Positions 17,529 through 27,535 of a stretch of DNA of 64,000 bases are shown one piece after another. Location: assembly GCF_024300625.1 (NCBI RefSeq), contig NZ_CP101322.1, forward strand, positions 881,992 to 945,991, in the 5' to 3' direction. Numbering within the stretch: the stretch's first letter is position 1; every line of letters begins with the position of its first letter. The position numbers and the translations under genes were made by a program. The stretch is from Halovivax gelatinilyticus (GTDB taxonomy: Archaea > Halobacteriota > Halobacteria > Halobacteriales > Natrialbaceae). The notes under the pieces were generated by a model. That model did not search any database. It saw only the letters and a program-made list of their open reading frames with translations, and was not told where the DNA came from.

Positions 17529-19334
17529 ATGTCGACGCTCGTCACCGCGTACATGACGACGGTCTTTTTGGCCGTCCTCCTGAGCGTCGCGATTACGATT
17601 CTCGCCGTACGCAAGTGGGAAAATCCCGAATCTCGAGCGCTCGCAGCCCTAACAACCGGGATCGCACTCTGGACGGGTGGCGACTTCGTGAGTATGTTCG
17701 CCAGTTCCCGCGAGTGGACCATCCGCTGGTTGCAGGTCCACTGGCTGGGCGTCGTCATCGTTCCCGTCGCAGTGTTCGTCTTTATCCTCGTCTACACCGG
17801 CCGCGGTGAACGGCTCTCGCGCGGACGCGTGGCCGGCCTCTACGCCCTCCCCGCCGTGACGTACCTCCTCGTGCTGTCGAGTCCGGCCCACGACCTCATC
17901 TGGACGGCGATCGAGCCCACGAGCGCGTCGCCGGTCGGCTACGCGTTCACGAACGGTCCGGCGTTCTACGTCTACGCCCTGTACGCCTACGGGTTACTCG
18001 CGGTTGCGTCCGTCCTGCTCGGCGTCTTCATCCTCCGATCGAACGACCTCTACCGCGGACAGGCCTCCCTGCTCATGGTCGCCGCGCTCGCTCCCTGGGC
18101 GAGCAACCTCGGATACGTGTTCGGCGGACGGGTTCTAGACGTCACGTCGATCGGATTCGCCGTCACCGCGGTCGCACTTGGGGTGGCGCTCTACCGGTAT
18201 CGGCTGACCGACGTCATGCCCATCGCTCGAACCACCGTCGTCGAGCACATCAACGACGGCGTGATCGTTCTCGACCGTGAGGACCGTCTCGTCGACGTGA
18301 ATCGACGGGCCGCCCCGTATATCCGGACCGAACGGGGCGATTCCCCGCTAGGCCGTCGCGCGAGCGAGGTCCTCCCGGACCCGATGGTCGACCGGCTCAC
18401 GCAACACGCGGATCGATCCGAACCCGACGAGAGCAGCCCGGAACCATCGGTCGCGACCACCGGGTTAACGATCACGCGAGACGGGTCCCAGCGATACCTG
18501 ACCGTGGAGACGACGCCCCTCTCGAACGCCCGCCGTCGGATCGGTCGGCTCGTCATCATCCGCGACGTCACCGAGGAGCGCCGCTACGAGCGCGAACTCG
18601 AACGACAGAACGATCGGCTCGACCGCTTCGCGAGTCTCGTCAGCCACGACCTGCGGAATCCGCTCAACGTCGCCGACGGCTACGTCTCGATCCTCGACGA
18701 ACGGTGTGACGATCCCGCGCTCGAGGAGATCACCGTCTCGCTCGATCGGATGGAACAGATCATCGACGACGTCCTCACGCTGACCCGACACGGTACCGTC
18801 CTCACCGATCGAGAGCGGGTCGAACTGGCGACCGTCGTTCGATCCGCCTGGAACGGCGTCGACACCGCCGACGCGACGCTCGACGTGGAGACGGGCGACC
18901 ACGCGGTCTCGACCGACCCCTCGCGGCTCGTCCAGGCGTTCGAGAACCTCTTTCGCAACGCCGTGGAGCACGGCTCCACGAGCCCTCACTCACACGTTCG
19001 CGAGGAGACCGTCGAACACGGCGGCGCGGACGTGACGGTCACCGTCGGGACGATTACCGGCGACGATCGAGACGACTCCGTCGACGGGTTCTACGTCGCC
19101 GACGACGGTCCCGGCATCCCGGCCGCCGATCGCGAGAAGATCCTCGAATCGGGCTACTCGACCAGCCAGGATGGGACGGGTCTCGGCCTCGATATCGTCA
19201 CCCAGATCCTCGACGCGCACGGGTGGTCGCTCTCGGTCGACGAGAGCGATAGCGGCGGCGCCCGGTTCGAGATCCGCTACGCGGCGGATCGGGACGGAGA
19301 AACCGACCCGGCGGCCGAACCCTGCGAACTGTGA
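17529..19334 (+). CDS. 7TM-sensor histidine kinase with PAS domain
   Basis: A 601-residue membrane kinase. About seven hydrophobic helices fill residues 1-230, as in the histidine-kinase N-terminal 7TM family. A PAS domain follows at about 235-350 (DGVIVLDREDRLVDVNRRAAPYI). The HisKA box has H373 in LVSHDLRNPLNV. The ATPase has NLFRNAVEHG, DDGPGIP and GTGLGLDIV. The ATG at 17529 is preferred, because a TATA-like gatttta at 17494 would place transcription start between it and the ATG at 17502. An unusual insert follows the N box (see findings). Confidence 0.9.
   Translation: MSTLVTAYMTTVFLAVLLSVAITILAVRKWENPESRALAALTTGIALWTGGDFVSMFASSREWTIRWLQVHWLGVVIVPVAVFVFILVYTGRGERLSRGRVAGLYALPAVTYLLVLSSPAHDLIWTAIEPTSASPVGYAFTNGPAFYVYALYAYGLLAVASVLLGVFILRSNDLYRGQASLLMVAALAPWASNLGYVFGGRVLDVTSIGFAVTAVALGVALYRYRLTDVMPIARTTVVEHINDGVIVLDREDRLVDVNRRAAPYIRTERGDSPLGRRASEVLPDPMVDRLTQHADRSEPDESSPEPSVATTGLTITRDGSQRYLTVETTPLSNARRRIGRLVIIRDVTEERRYERELERQNDRLDRFASLVSHDLRNPLNVADGYVSILDERCDDPALEEITVSLDRMEQIIDDVLTLTRHGTVLTDRERVELATVVRSAWNGVDTADATLDVETGDHAVSTDPSRLVQAFENLFRNAVEHGSTSPHSHVREETVEHGGADVTVTVGTITGDDRDDSVDGFYVADDGPGIPAADREKILESGYSTSQDGTGLGLDIVTQILDAHGWSLSVDESDSGGARFEIRYAADRDGETDPAAEPCEL
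18961..19024 (+). repeat. Insert in the kinase ATP-binding domain, shared with the kinase at 33.2 kb
   Basis: Immediately after the N box the protein reads VEHG-STSPHSHVREET-VEHG: an extra loop bracketed by a repeated VEHG. The same insert, closely conserved at base level, is found on the other strand at about 33183-33245. The core contains ggctc-cac-gagcc, a short hairpin also kept in the second copy with a changed loop. Confidence 0.6.
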
Positions 19335-19496
19335 CGGGAGGCGAGCACGGTTTCCCGCTCGTCGAACCGTGACACTCGCGCTCACGTTACTCTGATGACC
19401 GCCCGTCCGTGTATCGAACGCCGGCAGCGAATTCGTCCGTGACTCGGGCACAATCCCGTGAAGTGTTATTAGGCACCGGGCACCACGGGTTGAACG

Positions 19497-20165
19497 ATGG
19501 CTACGGAGGCTTCCTTTACGGTACCGTCGAACGAGTTCCCGCTGGGGACCGTGTTCGAGCAACTGCCGAATGTGTCGGTCGAACTGGAGCGGATCATCCC
19601 CGCCCGAGACGTGGTGATCCCCTACTTCTGGGTTCGAGGGACCACAATCGACGACATCGAAGGCGCGTTCTCGGCGCATCCGGGCGTGGATCGAATACAG
19701 TTCGTCGACTCCGTCGAAGACGAGAATCTGTTGCGCGTCGAGTGGGCGTTGGATTACGACGACGTCTTGACCGCGCTGACGGAGACGAACATCGCGCTCA
19801 TCGAGGGCGTTGGAACGAACCAGCAGTGGACGTTCGAGATACGCGGTGACAGCCGGAGCGATATCGCCAGCTTTCAATCCCGGTGTCGGGACGTCGGCAT
19901 CCCGATCACGCTCACGGCGTTGCGCGCGCTCACGCCCGTCGAGACGGCGACCGAGGCGGCCCTCACCGACACCCAGCAAGAGGCGCTGGTGGTCGCCTAC
20001 GAGCGAGGCTACTTCGAATCGCCGCGCGAGACGACGATGGAAGCGATCGGCGACGAACTCGGCATCTCACAGCAAGCCGTCGCATCCAGACTCCGGCGCG
20101 GGATCAAGCATATCCTCGGAAACACGCTACCCACACTATCGGCCCCCTCTCGAGAGAGTGCTTAA
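19497..20165 (+). CDS. HTH-10 (Bat-like) transcriptional regulator
   Basis: A 222-residue regulator. Residues 1-150 form the Bat-associated sensor-like domain (LERIIPARDVVIPYFWVRG, then LLRVEWALDYDDVL). The C-terminal HTH-10 domain begins LTDTQQEALVVAYERGYFESPRETT and contains the helix-turn-helix MEAIGDELGISQQAVASRLRRG. It is followed after 59 bases by a small winged-helix gene, a pairing common in haloarchaea. Signals and targets are unknown. Confidence 0.88.
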   Translation: MATEASFTVPSNEFPLGTVFEQLPNVSVELERIIPARDVVIPYFWVRGTTIDDIEGAFSAHPGVDRIQFVDSVEDENLLRVEWALDYDDVLTALTETNIALIEGVGTNQQWTFEIRGDSRSDIASFQSRCRDVGIPITLTALRALTPVETATEAALTDTQQEALVVAYERGYFESPRETTMEAIGDELGISQQAVASRLRRGIKHILGNTLPTLSAPSRESA

Positions 20166-20224
20166 AACCGTTTTGTATACTAAAAAGTGGAAGTGATCCG
20201 GTTCGGTCTACTGAGTATAACGTG

Positions 20225-20584
20225 ATGAGCGAGGATCCCATCGCGTTCGACGCGGTGTGCGACCTGTGTAGAGATACCCGCCGACGGATTATTCTCGCCG
20301 TACTCGCCGAAGAACGGCGTTCGTTGACGATGGACGACCTCGAGAGAGCGATTCTCGCGTACAACCATCTCACGTCGGTTGCCGACGCGTCTTCGGAGGT
20401 ACTGACAGACATTCGGGTCTCTCTTTGCCACGCACACGTTCCGAAGCTAGAATCGGCGGGCGTCATCGAATACGATTCGGATCGACAACTCGTCGACCCG
20501 ACCGAACGGTTCGACCGGTTACAGCCCCACCTCGCTGCGATCCTCGATACCGATCCGAATCTCGACGAATCGATCGCGTTGTGA
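20225..20584 (+). CDS. Small winged-helix protein (DUF7344-like)
   Basis: A 119-residue protein with a single winged helix-turn-helix. FDAVCDLCRDTRRRIILAVLAEE forms the first helices, and SLCHAHVPKLESAGVIEYD the recognition helix and wing. This shape matches the haloarchaeal DUF7344 group that often accompanies Bat-like regulators. The gap before it has an AT-rich tttgtatactaaaa at about 20174, which probably acts as its promoter. Confidence 0.75.
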   Translation: MSEDPIAFDAVCDLCRDTRRRIILAVLAEERRSLTMDDLERAILAYNHLTSVADASSEVLTDIRVSLCHAHVPKLESAGVIEYDSDRQLVDPTERFDRLQPHLAAILDTDPNLDESIAL

Positions 20585-20737
20585 GTTCGGACGGGAGACC
20601 CCAAACTTGTAAACTGATACTCGAATAGGTGGTGGGAGCTAGCGGAGTATCTGAGTGCGACGCGACGCGTCCGCCTCGGAGGCTACGTCCACCCCGGAAT
20701 CCGCAGGGCTTTTGCGGTGGGCGACCACCCTTCGCGT

Positions 20738-23605
20738 ATGAGCGAGGCGACGGGAATCGTCGGGGAGTTTCTCTCGTTGAAAGCCGACGCCGACGCGGAC
20801 CTGCTCGCGATGCAGTGTGGAGACTTCTACGAGTTCTTCGGCGAGGACGCCGAGATCGTCGGCGAGGAGCTGGATCTCAAAGTCACCTCGAAGTCCTCGC
20901 AGGGACAGTCCTATCCGATGGCGGGCGTGCCGCTTTCCGATCTCACGCCGTACCTGACGAGCCTGGTCGAGCGGGGATACCGGGTCGCCGTCGCCGATCA
21001 GTACGAAACGGACTCGGGCCACGCCCGCGAGGTCGTCCGAATCGTGACGCCCGGAACGTTACTCGAGACGCGCGAAGCCGACGCCCAGTACCTGGCGGCG
21101 ATCGTCGCGGCCGACCGGAGCGTCGACTTAGGGTCGAGCGCCAGCGGCGCGCACGCCGACTGGTCGAGCGGGAGCGATTCGGGCGCGAACGAAGGCGAGG
21201 CGGCCTACGGCCTCGCGTTCGCCGACGTGACGACGGGGCAGTTTCTCGTCGCGAGCGCGGCCGACGTCGAGGCGGTCCTCACCGAGTGTTACCGGTTCGA
21301 TCCGGTCGAGGTCCTGCCCGGCCCTGGGGTCAGAAACGACGACGAGTTGCTGTCGGCGCTTCGCGAACGGACCCACGCGTCGCTTTCCCTGCACGACGCC
21401 GAGGCGTTCGCCCCGAAGCGGGCCGCCCACGCCGTCCGCGAGCAGTTCGGCGCGGAGACGGTCGACCGGCTCGACATTCCCGAACCGACGATCGCGGCCG
21501 CGGGGGCGATCCGCTCCTACGTCGAGGAGACCGGCGCGGGCGTGCTCGCCTCGATGACGCGGCTGCGAACCCACCGCGGCGACGATCACGTCACGCTGGA
21601 CGCGACCACCCAGCGAAACTTAGAACTCACCGAGACGATGCAGGGCGAGCGCGACGGCTCGCTGTTCGCCACGATCGATCACACGAGTTCGAGCGCCGGC
21701 GGTCGACTCCTCGCCGAGTGGCTCAAACGACCCAGCCGATCCCGCTCGACGCTCGAGCGACGCCAGGAGAGTGTGGCCGCACTGGCCTCGGCCGCGCTCG
21801 CGCGCGACGAGATCCGCGAGGTGATCGGCGAGACCGCGGACCTGGCCCGGCTGGCTAGTCGATCGACCCACGGCAGCGCCGACGCCCGCGACCTGCTCTC
21901 GGTCAGAGACACGCTTTCCGCCCTGCCCCGTCTCGCGGACGCGATCTCACAGGACGCGGAACTCGCGGCGTCCCCGCTCGCCGAGATCGTCGACGAGCCC
22001 GACCGGGAGGCGGCCGCCGCACTCGGTGAGTCCCTCGACGCCGCGCTGGCGGACGAGCCGCCGTCGACGGTCACCCAGGGCGAGCTGATCGAGCACGGAT
22101 ACGACGCGGAGCTCGACGAACTGATCGAGCGCCACGAGGAGATCAAGTCGTGGCTCGGCTCGCTCGCTGAGCGCGAGAGTCGCCAGCACGATCTCTCGCA
22201 CGTCAGCGTCGACCGCAACCGGACCGACGGCTACTACATCCAGGTCGGCCGGTCGGCGGCCGACGGCGTCCCCGACCACTACGAGGAGATCAAACAGCTC
22301 AAGAACTCGAAGCGGTTCACCACGCCCGAACTCGAGGAAAAGGAGCGCGAGGTGCTCAGACTCGAGGAGCGACGGAGCGATCTGGAGTACGAGCTGTTTT
22401 GTGAACTCAGAGACGAGGTCGCCTCGCGCGCCGAACTCCTCCAGGACGTCGGACGGACGCTCGCGACGATCGACGCGCTCTCGAGTCTGGCGACCCACGC
22501 CGCCGAGAACGGCTGGGTCAGACCCACGCTCACCGACGACGACGGGATCGATATCCGCGCCGGTCGCCACCCCGTCGTCGAGCAGACGACCGAGTTCGTC
22601 CCGAACGATGCCCGATTGGGTCGCGTTGGATCGCCGGGCGACGACGGGCGTGGCGGCGGGTTCGAACGCACGGGCGGTTCCGAACGCGCCGAGGGGGTCG
22701 AACGCGACAGCCGGCGCGCTGGCGACGACCCCCGGTTCGTGGTCGTCACCGGTCCCAACATGTCCGGAAAGTCGACGTACATGCGCCAGGTGGCCTGCAT
22801 CGTCCTGCTGGCGCAGGTCGGCAGTTTCGTCCCCGCCCGCGAGGCCGAAATCGGCCTCGTCGACGGCATATTTACTCGCGTCGGCGCGCTCGACGAACTC
22901 GCCCAGGGACGCTCGACGTTCATGGTCGAGATGAGCGAACTCTCGAACATCCTCCACGCGGCGACCGACGACTCGCTCGTGATCCTAGACGAGGTGGGCC
23001 GGGGGACCGCCACCTACGACGGCATCTCGATCGCCTGGGCGGCCACGGAGTACCTGCACAACGAGGTCGGCGCGAAGACGCTCTTTGCGACTCACTACCA
23101 CGAGCTGACGAGCCTCGCCGAGCACCTCCCGCGCGTGAGTAACGTCCACGTCGCGGCGGACGAGCGCGACGGCGACGTCACGTTCCTCCGGACGATCCGG
23201 AACGGCCCCACCGATCGCTCCTACGGTATCCACGTCGCCGACCTCGCCGGGGTGCCGGAACCCGTCGTCGACCGCGCCCGCGACGTCCTCGACCGGCTGC
23301 GCGAGGAGAAGGCGATCGAGGCGCGCGGGAGCGGGTCGGCCGAACCGGTACAGACCGTCTTCGACCTCGAGAGCGGATCGTTCCGGACCGGCGGAGGCGA
23401 GTCGGACGCGGCGAACGGCGAGCCCGCGACCGCCGACGGCGGAGTGACGAACGACGCCACGGCCGCCGACGGGTCCGTGGATCCGCTCGACCGCGAAACC
23501 GAGGCGGTTCTCGCGGAACTCGAATCGATCGACGTCAACGAGACGCCGCCGATCGAGCTGCTGGCGAAAGTAAAGGCGTGGCAAGAGCGGCTCGACGACC
23601 CATAA
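20738..23605 (+). CDS. mutS: DNA mismatch repair ATPase MutS
   Basis: A 955-residue MutS1-type mismatch sensor. The mismatch-reading motif appears as CGDFYEFFGEDA near residue 25 (Phe and Glu for base stacking and contact). The Walker A is TGPNMSGKSTYM near residue 672, Walker B LVILDEVGRGT, and the signature ATHYHEL. An extra Gly/Arg/Glu-rich stretch sits just before the Walker A strand (about residues 625-665) and looks disordered. A second acidic low-complexity stretch precedes the C-terminal helices. The ATG at 20738 opens the conserved domain. It forms a likely operon with mutL. Confidence 0.97.
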   Translation: MSEATGIVGEFLSLKADADADLLAMQCGDFYEFFGEDAEIVGEELDLKVTSKSSQGQSYPMAGVPLSDLTPYLTSLVERGYRVAVADQYETDSGHAREVVRIVTPGTLLETREADAQYLAAIVAADRSVDLGSSASGAHADWSSGSDSGANEGEAAYGLAFADVTTGQFLVASAADVEAVLTECYRFDPVEVLPGPGVRNDDELLSALRERTHASLSLHDAEAFAPKRAAHAVREQFGAETVDRLDIPEPTIAAAGAIRSYVEETGAGVLASMTRLRTHRGDDHVTLDATTQRNLELTETMQGERDGSLFATIDHTSSSAGGRLLAEWLKRPSRSRSTLERRQESVAALASAALARDEIREVIGETADLARLASRSTHGSADARDLLSVRDTLSALPRLADAISQDAELAASPLAEIVDEPDREAAAALGESLDAALADEPPSTVTQGELIEHGYDAELDELIERHEEIKSWLGSLAERESRQHDLSHVSVDRNRTDGYYIQVGRSAADGVPDHYEEIKQLKNSKRFTTPELEEKEREVLRLEERRSDLEYELFCELRDEVASRAELLQDVGRTLATIDALSSLATHAAENGWVRPTLTDDDGIDIRAGRHPVVEQTTEFVPNDARLGRVGSPGDDGRGGGFERTGGSERAEGVERDSRRAGDDPRFVVVTGPNMSGKSTYMRQVACIVLLAQVGSFVPAREAEIGLVDGIFTRVGALDELAQGRSTFMVEMSELSNILHAATDDSLVILDEVGRGTATYDGISIAWAATEYLHNEVGAKTLFATHYHELTSLAEHLPRVSNVHVAADERDGDVTFLRTIRNGPTDRSYGIHVADLAGVPEPVVDRARDVLDRLREEKAIEARGSGSAEPVQTVFDLESGSFRTGGGESDAANGEPATADGGVTNDATAADGSVDPLDRETEAVLAELESIDVNETPPIELLAKVKAWQERLDDP

Positions 23606-23709
23606 CGGGTCACGAGCGACGACCGGCCCGCAGGTGTTTTGGCTCCCGGGTTCCCAGAACGAGTACCGATGATCGACGCGATCGCCCGCGGCCGAACCGT
23701 GACGGAGGG

Positions 23710-25989
23710 ATGGCCGTGAGCGACGGAACCGAGCGCGCCGAGAAAGCCGGCCACGCTAGCGACGAGACCCACATTCACCAGCTCGACGCGGACACCGTCG
23801 CCCGCATCGCCGCCGGCGAGGTGGTCGAGCGGCCGGCGAGCGCGGTAAAGGAACTCGTCGAGAACAGTCTCGACGCCGATGCCTCGCGGATCGACGTCAC
23901 CGTAGAAGCCGGCGGAACGGAGTTGATCCGCGTCGCCGACGACGGCCGCGGAATGACCGAAACGGACCTCCGCGCCGCGGTTCGCCAGCACACGACGAGC
24001 AAAATCGCCGGCCTCGACGACCTCGAGTCAGGCGTCGCGACGCTCGGCTTCCGCGGCGAGGCGCTGCACACGATCGGGTCGGTCGCGCGGCTTCGCATCC
24101 GCTCGCGGCCGCGTGGCGAGACGCTGGAAGACCGGGCGGGAAGCCCAGACACCGGCACGGAACTCGCCTACGAAGGCGGCGAGGTGACGGGCGTCGACCC
24201 CGTCGGCTGCCCCGAGGGGACGACCGTCGAGGTGACGGACCTCTTTTACAACACGCCCGCCCGGCGAAAGTTCCTCAAGACGAAAGCCACCGAGTTCGCC
24301 CACGTCAATCGCGTCGTCACGCGGTACGCGCTCGCCAACCCGGACGTCGCCATCTCGCTCACCCACGACGGCCGGGAGGTGTTTTCAACGACCGGCCAGG
24401 ACGACCTGCAGGCGGCCGTCCTCGCGGTCTACGGCCGGGAGGTGGCCTCGGCGATGATCCCCGTCGACGTCTCGGGTGACGACCTCCCGCCGGGACCGGT
24501 CGAGTCCATCTCGGGGCTCGTCTCGCACCCGGAGACGAACCGCTCGACCCGGGAGTACCTCGCGACGTACGTCAACGGCCGAGCCGTCACCGCCGACGCG
24601 ATCCGCCAGGGGATCATGGGCGCCTACGGCACCCAGCTCGGCGGCGATCGCTACCCGTTCGTCGTCTGCTTTCTCGACGTGCCGGGCGACGCCGTCGACG
24701 TCAACGTCCACCCGCGAAAGCGCGAGGTCCGCTTCGACGACGCCGACGCGGTTCGCCGGCAGGTCGATTCGGCGATCGAATCCGCCTTGCTCGATCACGG
24801 CTTGCTTCGCTCGCGAGCCCCGCGCGGTCGATCGGCGCCCGACGAGGCCAGGGTCGAACCGGAGCCGACGGACGAGCGCGACTCACCACCCGCTAGTGAG
24901 AGCGGATCGGCGGCCGCTAACCCGCACGCTGACGAGACTCGCGCGGGGACGAAGTCGACGAACGCATCGACGAAGGCGTCGAACGACGCCGCGGACGTCC
25001 CGGATACCCAGCCGTCGAGGACCGACGAGACAACGGCGACCGCGTCTGAACGAACCGCAACGGCGCCCGACCCGAACGCGCGGCCGGTCCCCGCGGAATC
25101 GGACGACGAGACGGCGTCGGGCGCGGCGGTCGACGCCGATACGTCCGACCCCGACGCGTCCACCGACGAGACGGTCGACGCCGAGGGTGGTACGACCGAG
25201 TTCGAACCGAATCGGACGGGCCGGATCGACCCGAACGACGCGGAGACGTCCGGCGGCGCGACCGACCGTCCACAGCGCCCAGATACGGCCGGCTATCAGG
25301 TCGATCCCGACCGGAAGTTCGACGCCGCGACCGACCAGCGAACGCTCGGCGGCGAGGTCGCGACCGTCGACGACCGGTTCGAGACGCTCCCCCCGCTTCG
25401 CGTCCTCGGACAGCTCAGAGATACCTACCTGGTCTGTGAGACGCCCGACGGCCTGGCGCTGATCGACCAGCACGCGGCCGACGAGCGAGTCAACTACGAG
25501 CGCTTACAGCGGGCGGTCGCCGAGAATCCGTCGGCGCAGGCGCTTGCCGAACCCGTCTCGCTGGAGCTGACGGCCGTCGAGTCGGCGGCCTTCGCCGAGT
25601 GCGCCGAGGCGCTCACCGCGCTCGGATTTCACGCGACGCGCGTCGACGAGCGAACGATCGAAGTGTCGGCGGTTCCGGCCGTCCTCGACGAGACGCTCGA
25701 ACCGACCCAGCTCAGAGACGTCCTCGCGACCATCGTCGACGGCGACGCGGCCACGGGAGCCGAAACTGTCGACGAACTCGCAGACGAGTTCCTCGGCGAC
25801 CTGGCGTGTTATCCGTCGATTACGGGTAACACCTCGCTTCGCGAGGGATCGGTCGTCGACCTGCTGTCGGCGCTCGACGAGTGTCGCAATCCGTACGCCT
25901 GTCCGCACGGCAGACCCGTGATCGTCCAGTTCGACGAGCGCGAGATCGAAGATCGCTTCGAACGGGATTACCCGGGCCACGGTAATTAG
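23710..25989 (+). CDS. mutL: DNA mismatch repair protein MutL
   Basis: A 759-residue MutL. The GHKL ATPase domain opens with IAAGEVVERPASAVKELVENSLDA and DDGRGM, and continues with GFRGEAL. An acidic Ser/Thr/Asp-rich linker of about 200 residues follows. The C-terminal dimerisation domain carries the endonuclease motif DQHAADERVNYE, matching DQHA-x2-E-x4-E, and ACPHGRP; so this MutL probably nicks DNA itself. ATG 23710 and GTG 23716 are both possible starts, 105-111 bases after mutS. Confidence 0.97.
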   Translation: MAVSDGTERAEKAGHASDETHIHQLDADTVARIAAGEVVERPASAVKELVENSLDADASRIDVTVEAGGTELIRVADDGRGMTETDLRAAVRQHTTSKIAGLDDLESGVATLGFRGEALHTIGSVARLRIRSRPRGETLEDRAGSPDTGTELAYEGGEVTGVDPVGCPEGTTVEVTDLFYNTPARRKFLKTKATEFAHVNRVVTRYALANPDVAISLTHDGREVFSTTGQDDLQAAVLAVYGREVASAMIPVDVSGDDLPPGPVESISGLVSHPETNRSTREYLATYVNGRAVTADAIRQGIMGAYGTQLGGDRYPFVVCFLDVPGDAVDVNVHPRKREVRFDDADAVRRQVDSAIESALLDHGLLRSRAPRGRSAPDEARVEPEPTDERDSPPASESGSAAANPHADETRAGTKSTNASTKASNDAADVPDTQPSRTDETTATASERTATAPDPNARPVPAESDDETASGAAVDADTSDPDASTDETVDAEGGTTEFEPNRTGRIDPNDAETSGGATDRPQRPDTAGYQVDPDRKFDAATDQRTLGGEVATVDDRFETLPPLRVLGQLRDTYLVCETPDGLALIDQHAADERVNYERLQRAVAENPSAQALAEPVSLELTAVESAAFAECAEALTALGFHATRVDERTIEVSAVPAVLDETLEPTQLRDVLATIVDGDAATGAETVDELADEFLGDLACYPSITGNTSLREGSVVDLLSALDECRNPYACPHGRPVIVQFDEREIEDRFERDYPGHGN

Positions 25990-26071
25990 CTGATACGCCC
26001 GCCGTAACGATCTCATACGCTGACGTCTGGAGAAACGTTTAGTACAAATTCCGTCGGTAGCGGCGGACGAG

Positions 26072-27535
26072 ATGGCAGATTCCGCCACGAAGACCGCCCG
26101 CGCGGAGTGGGGAACCCGGTTCGGGTTCCTGATGGCGATGATGGGCGCCATGGTCGGCGCCGGGAACATCTGGCGCTTCCCGTACGTGATGGGGAACAAC
26201 GGCGGCGGCGCGTTCATCGTCGCGTTTCTGGTCTTACTCTTTCTGCTCGCCGTTCCGGGGTTGATGGCGGAGGTCGCGCTGGGGCGATACACGAACAAGG
26301 GCGTCATCGGCGCGTTTCGCGACGTCGTCGGCTCGGGCGGGCTGGTCGGGCTGGGCGTGATCGTCCTGCTCGTGAACATCGCGCTGATGTCGTACTACTC
26401 GCCCGTGATCGCGTGGACGCTGTACTACGCCGTCCACTCGCTGCTCTTTACGTTCACCGCAACCGGCTTCGAGGCCGAGGCGTTCATGACCGATCTGTTC
26501 GACAACGCCGCGCTGATGATCGCTCTCCACACGGTCGTGATGGGCTCGATCGCCGCCATCCTCATCCTCGGCATCCGTCGGGGCGTCGAACGGGTCGTCG
26601 TCTACGCGGTCCCCGCCCTCGTCCTCGCGTTGATCGTCATGATGATTCGGGGACTGACGCTCGACGGTGCCGGCGCGGGTGTCGCCTTCGCGTTCGACGT
26701 CGAGTGGGAGTACCTCACGTTCAGCAGCACCTGGATCGCCGCGCTCGGGCAGGCGCTGTTCTCGACCGGTCTCGGTTGGGGAATCGCCCTCACGGTCGGC
26801 AGCTACCTCAGGGAGTACGACGACGTGCCGCTCGGAGGCGGGGTGTTCACCGCGATCGGCGAGTCGAGTGTCGGCGTCCTCGCCGCGCTGGCGATTTTCC
26901 CGATCGTCTTCGCCGTCGGCGTCGAACCCGACGTCGGCGCCGGGCTCGCCTTCGTCTCGCTCGTCCAGGTGTTCCCCGAAATTCCGCTCGGCGGCGTCGT
27001 CGCCATCGTCTTCTTCGTCGGCTTCTTCCTCGCCGCGTTCACGTCCGGGCTGTTGATCACCGAAGTGAGCGTGACGACCCTCTCGGAGGAGACGCGGTTC
27101 GACCGGACCCAGACCGTCCTCGGCGTCTGCGGGCTGATCTGGCTGCTCGGTCTCCCGAGCGCCTACTCCGCGGACATCCTCGACTACCTCGACTTCGTCT
27201 TCGGCAACTGGGGACTTCCGCTTGCCACCATCGCCATCATCCTCGTCATCGGCTGGGTGCTCGGCCCGGAGCGCCTGCGCCTGCTCGCAGTCAACCGGAA
27301 CGCCGGCATCTACGTCGGCCGATGGTGGGACCCCGTCGTGAAGTACGTTATTCCCGCCGTGATGATCTTCATCGTCGCCTACTTCGCCTGGGAGGAACGG
27401 GGAACCCCCGAGATGATCGGTGGCATGGTCGTCCTCGTCTCGTTCCCGATCATCGGCTACCTGCTCATGTGGTACGTCGAGGGGCGAAACGGGGCCAAAC
27501 CTGAACCCGCGGTCGCCGGAGGTGAGGACGACTGA
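26072..27535 (+). CDS. Neurotransmitter:sodium symporter (NSS/SNF family)
   Basis: A 487-residue sodium-coupled transporter with about 12 helices. The N-terminal WGTRFGFLMAMMGAMVGAGNIWRFPYVMGNNGGGAF carries the unwound helix 1 and the Na/substrate site of LeuT-like proteins. The substrate is likely an amino acid. A TATA-like tttagtac lies about 30 bases upstream, at 26038-26045. The next gene starts within its stop codon and probably encodes an accessory subunit. Confidence 0.92.
   Translation: MADSATKTARAEWGTRFGFLMAMMGAMVGAGNIWRFPYVMGNNGGGAFIVAFLVLLFLLAVPGLMAEVALGRYTNKGVIGAFRDVVGSGGLVGLGVIVLLVNIALMSYYSPVIAWTLYYAVHSLLFTFTATGFEAEAFMTDLFDNAALMIALHTVVMGSIAAILILGIRRGVERVVVYAVPALVLALIVMMIRGLTLDGAGAGVAFAFDVEWEYLTFSSTWIAALGQALFSTGLGWGIALTVGSYLREYDDVPLGGGVFTAIGESSVGVLAALAIFPIVFAVGVEPDVGAGLAFVSLVQVFPEIPLGGVVAIVFFVGFFLAAFTSGLLITEVSVTTLSEETRFDRTQTVLGVCGLIWLLGLPSAYSADILDYLDFVFGNWGLPLATIAIILVIGWVLGPERLRLLAVNRNAGIYVGRWWDPVVKYVIPAVMIFIVAYFAWEERGTPEMIGGMVVLVSFPIIGYLLMWYVEGRNGAKPEPAVAGGEDD

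Noticed and set aside
20639-21022. Long antisense frames inside mutS, mutL and other GC-rich genes
   Set aside because: In high-GC haloarchaeal DNA the antisense frames of real genes are often open. They lack acidic composition, family motifs and promoters.
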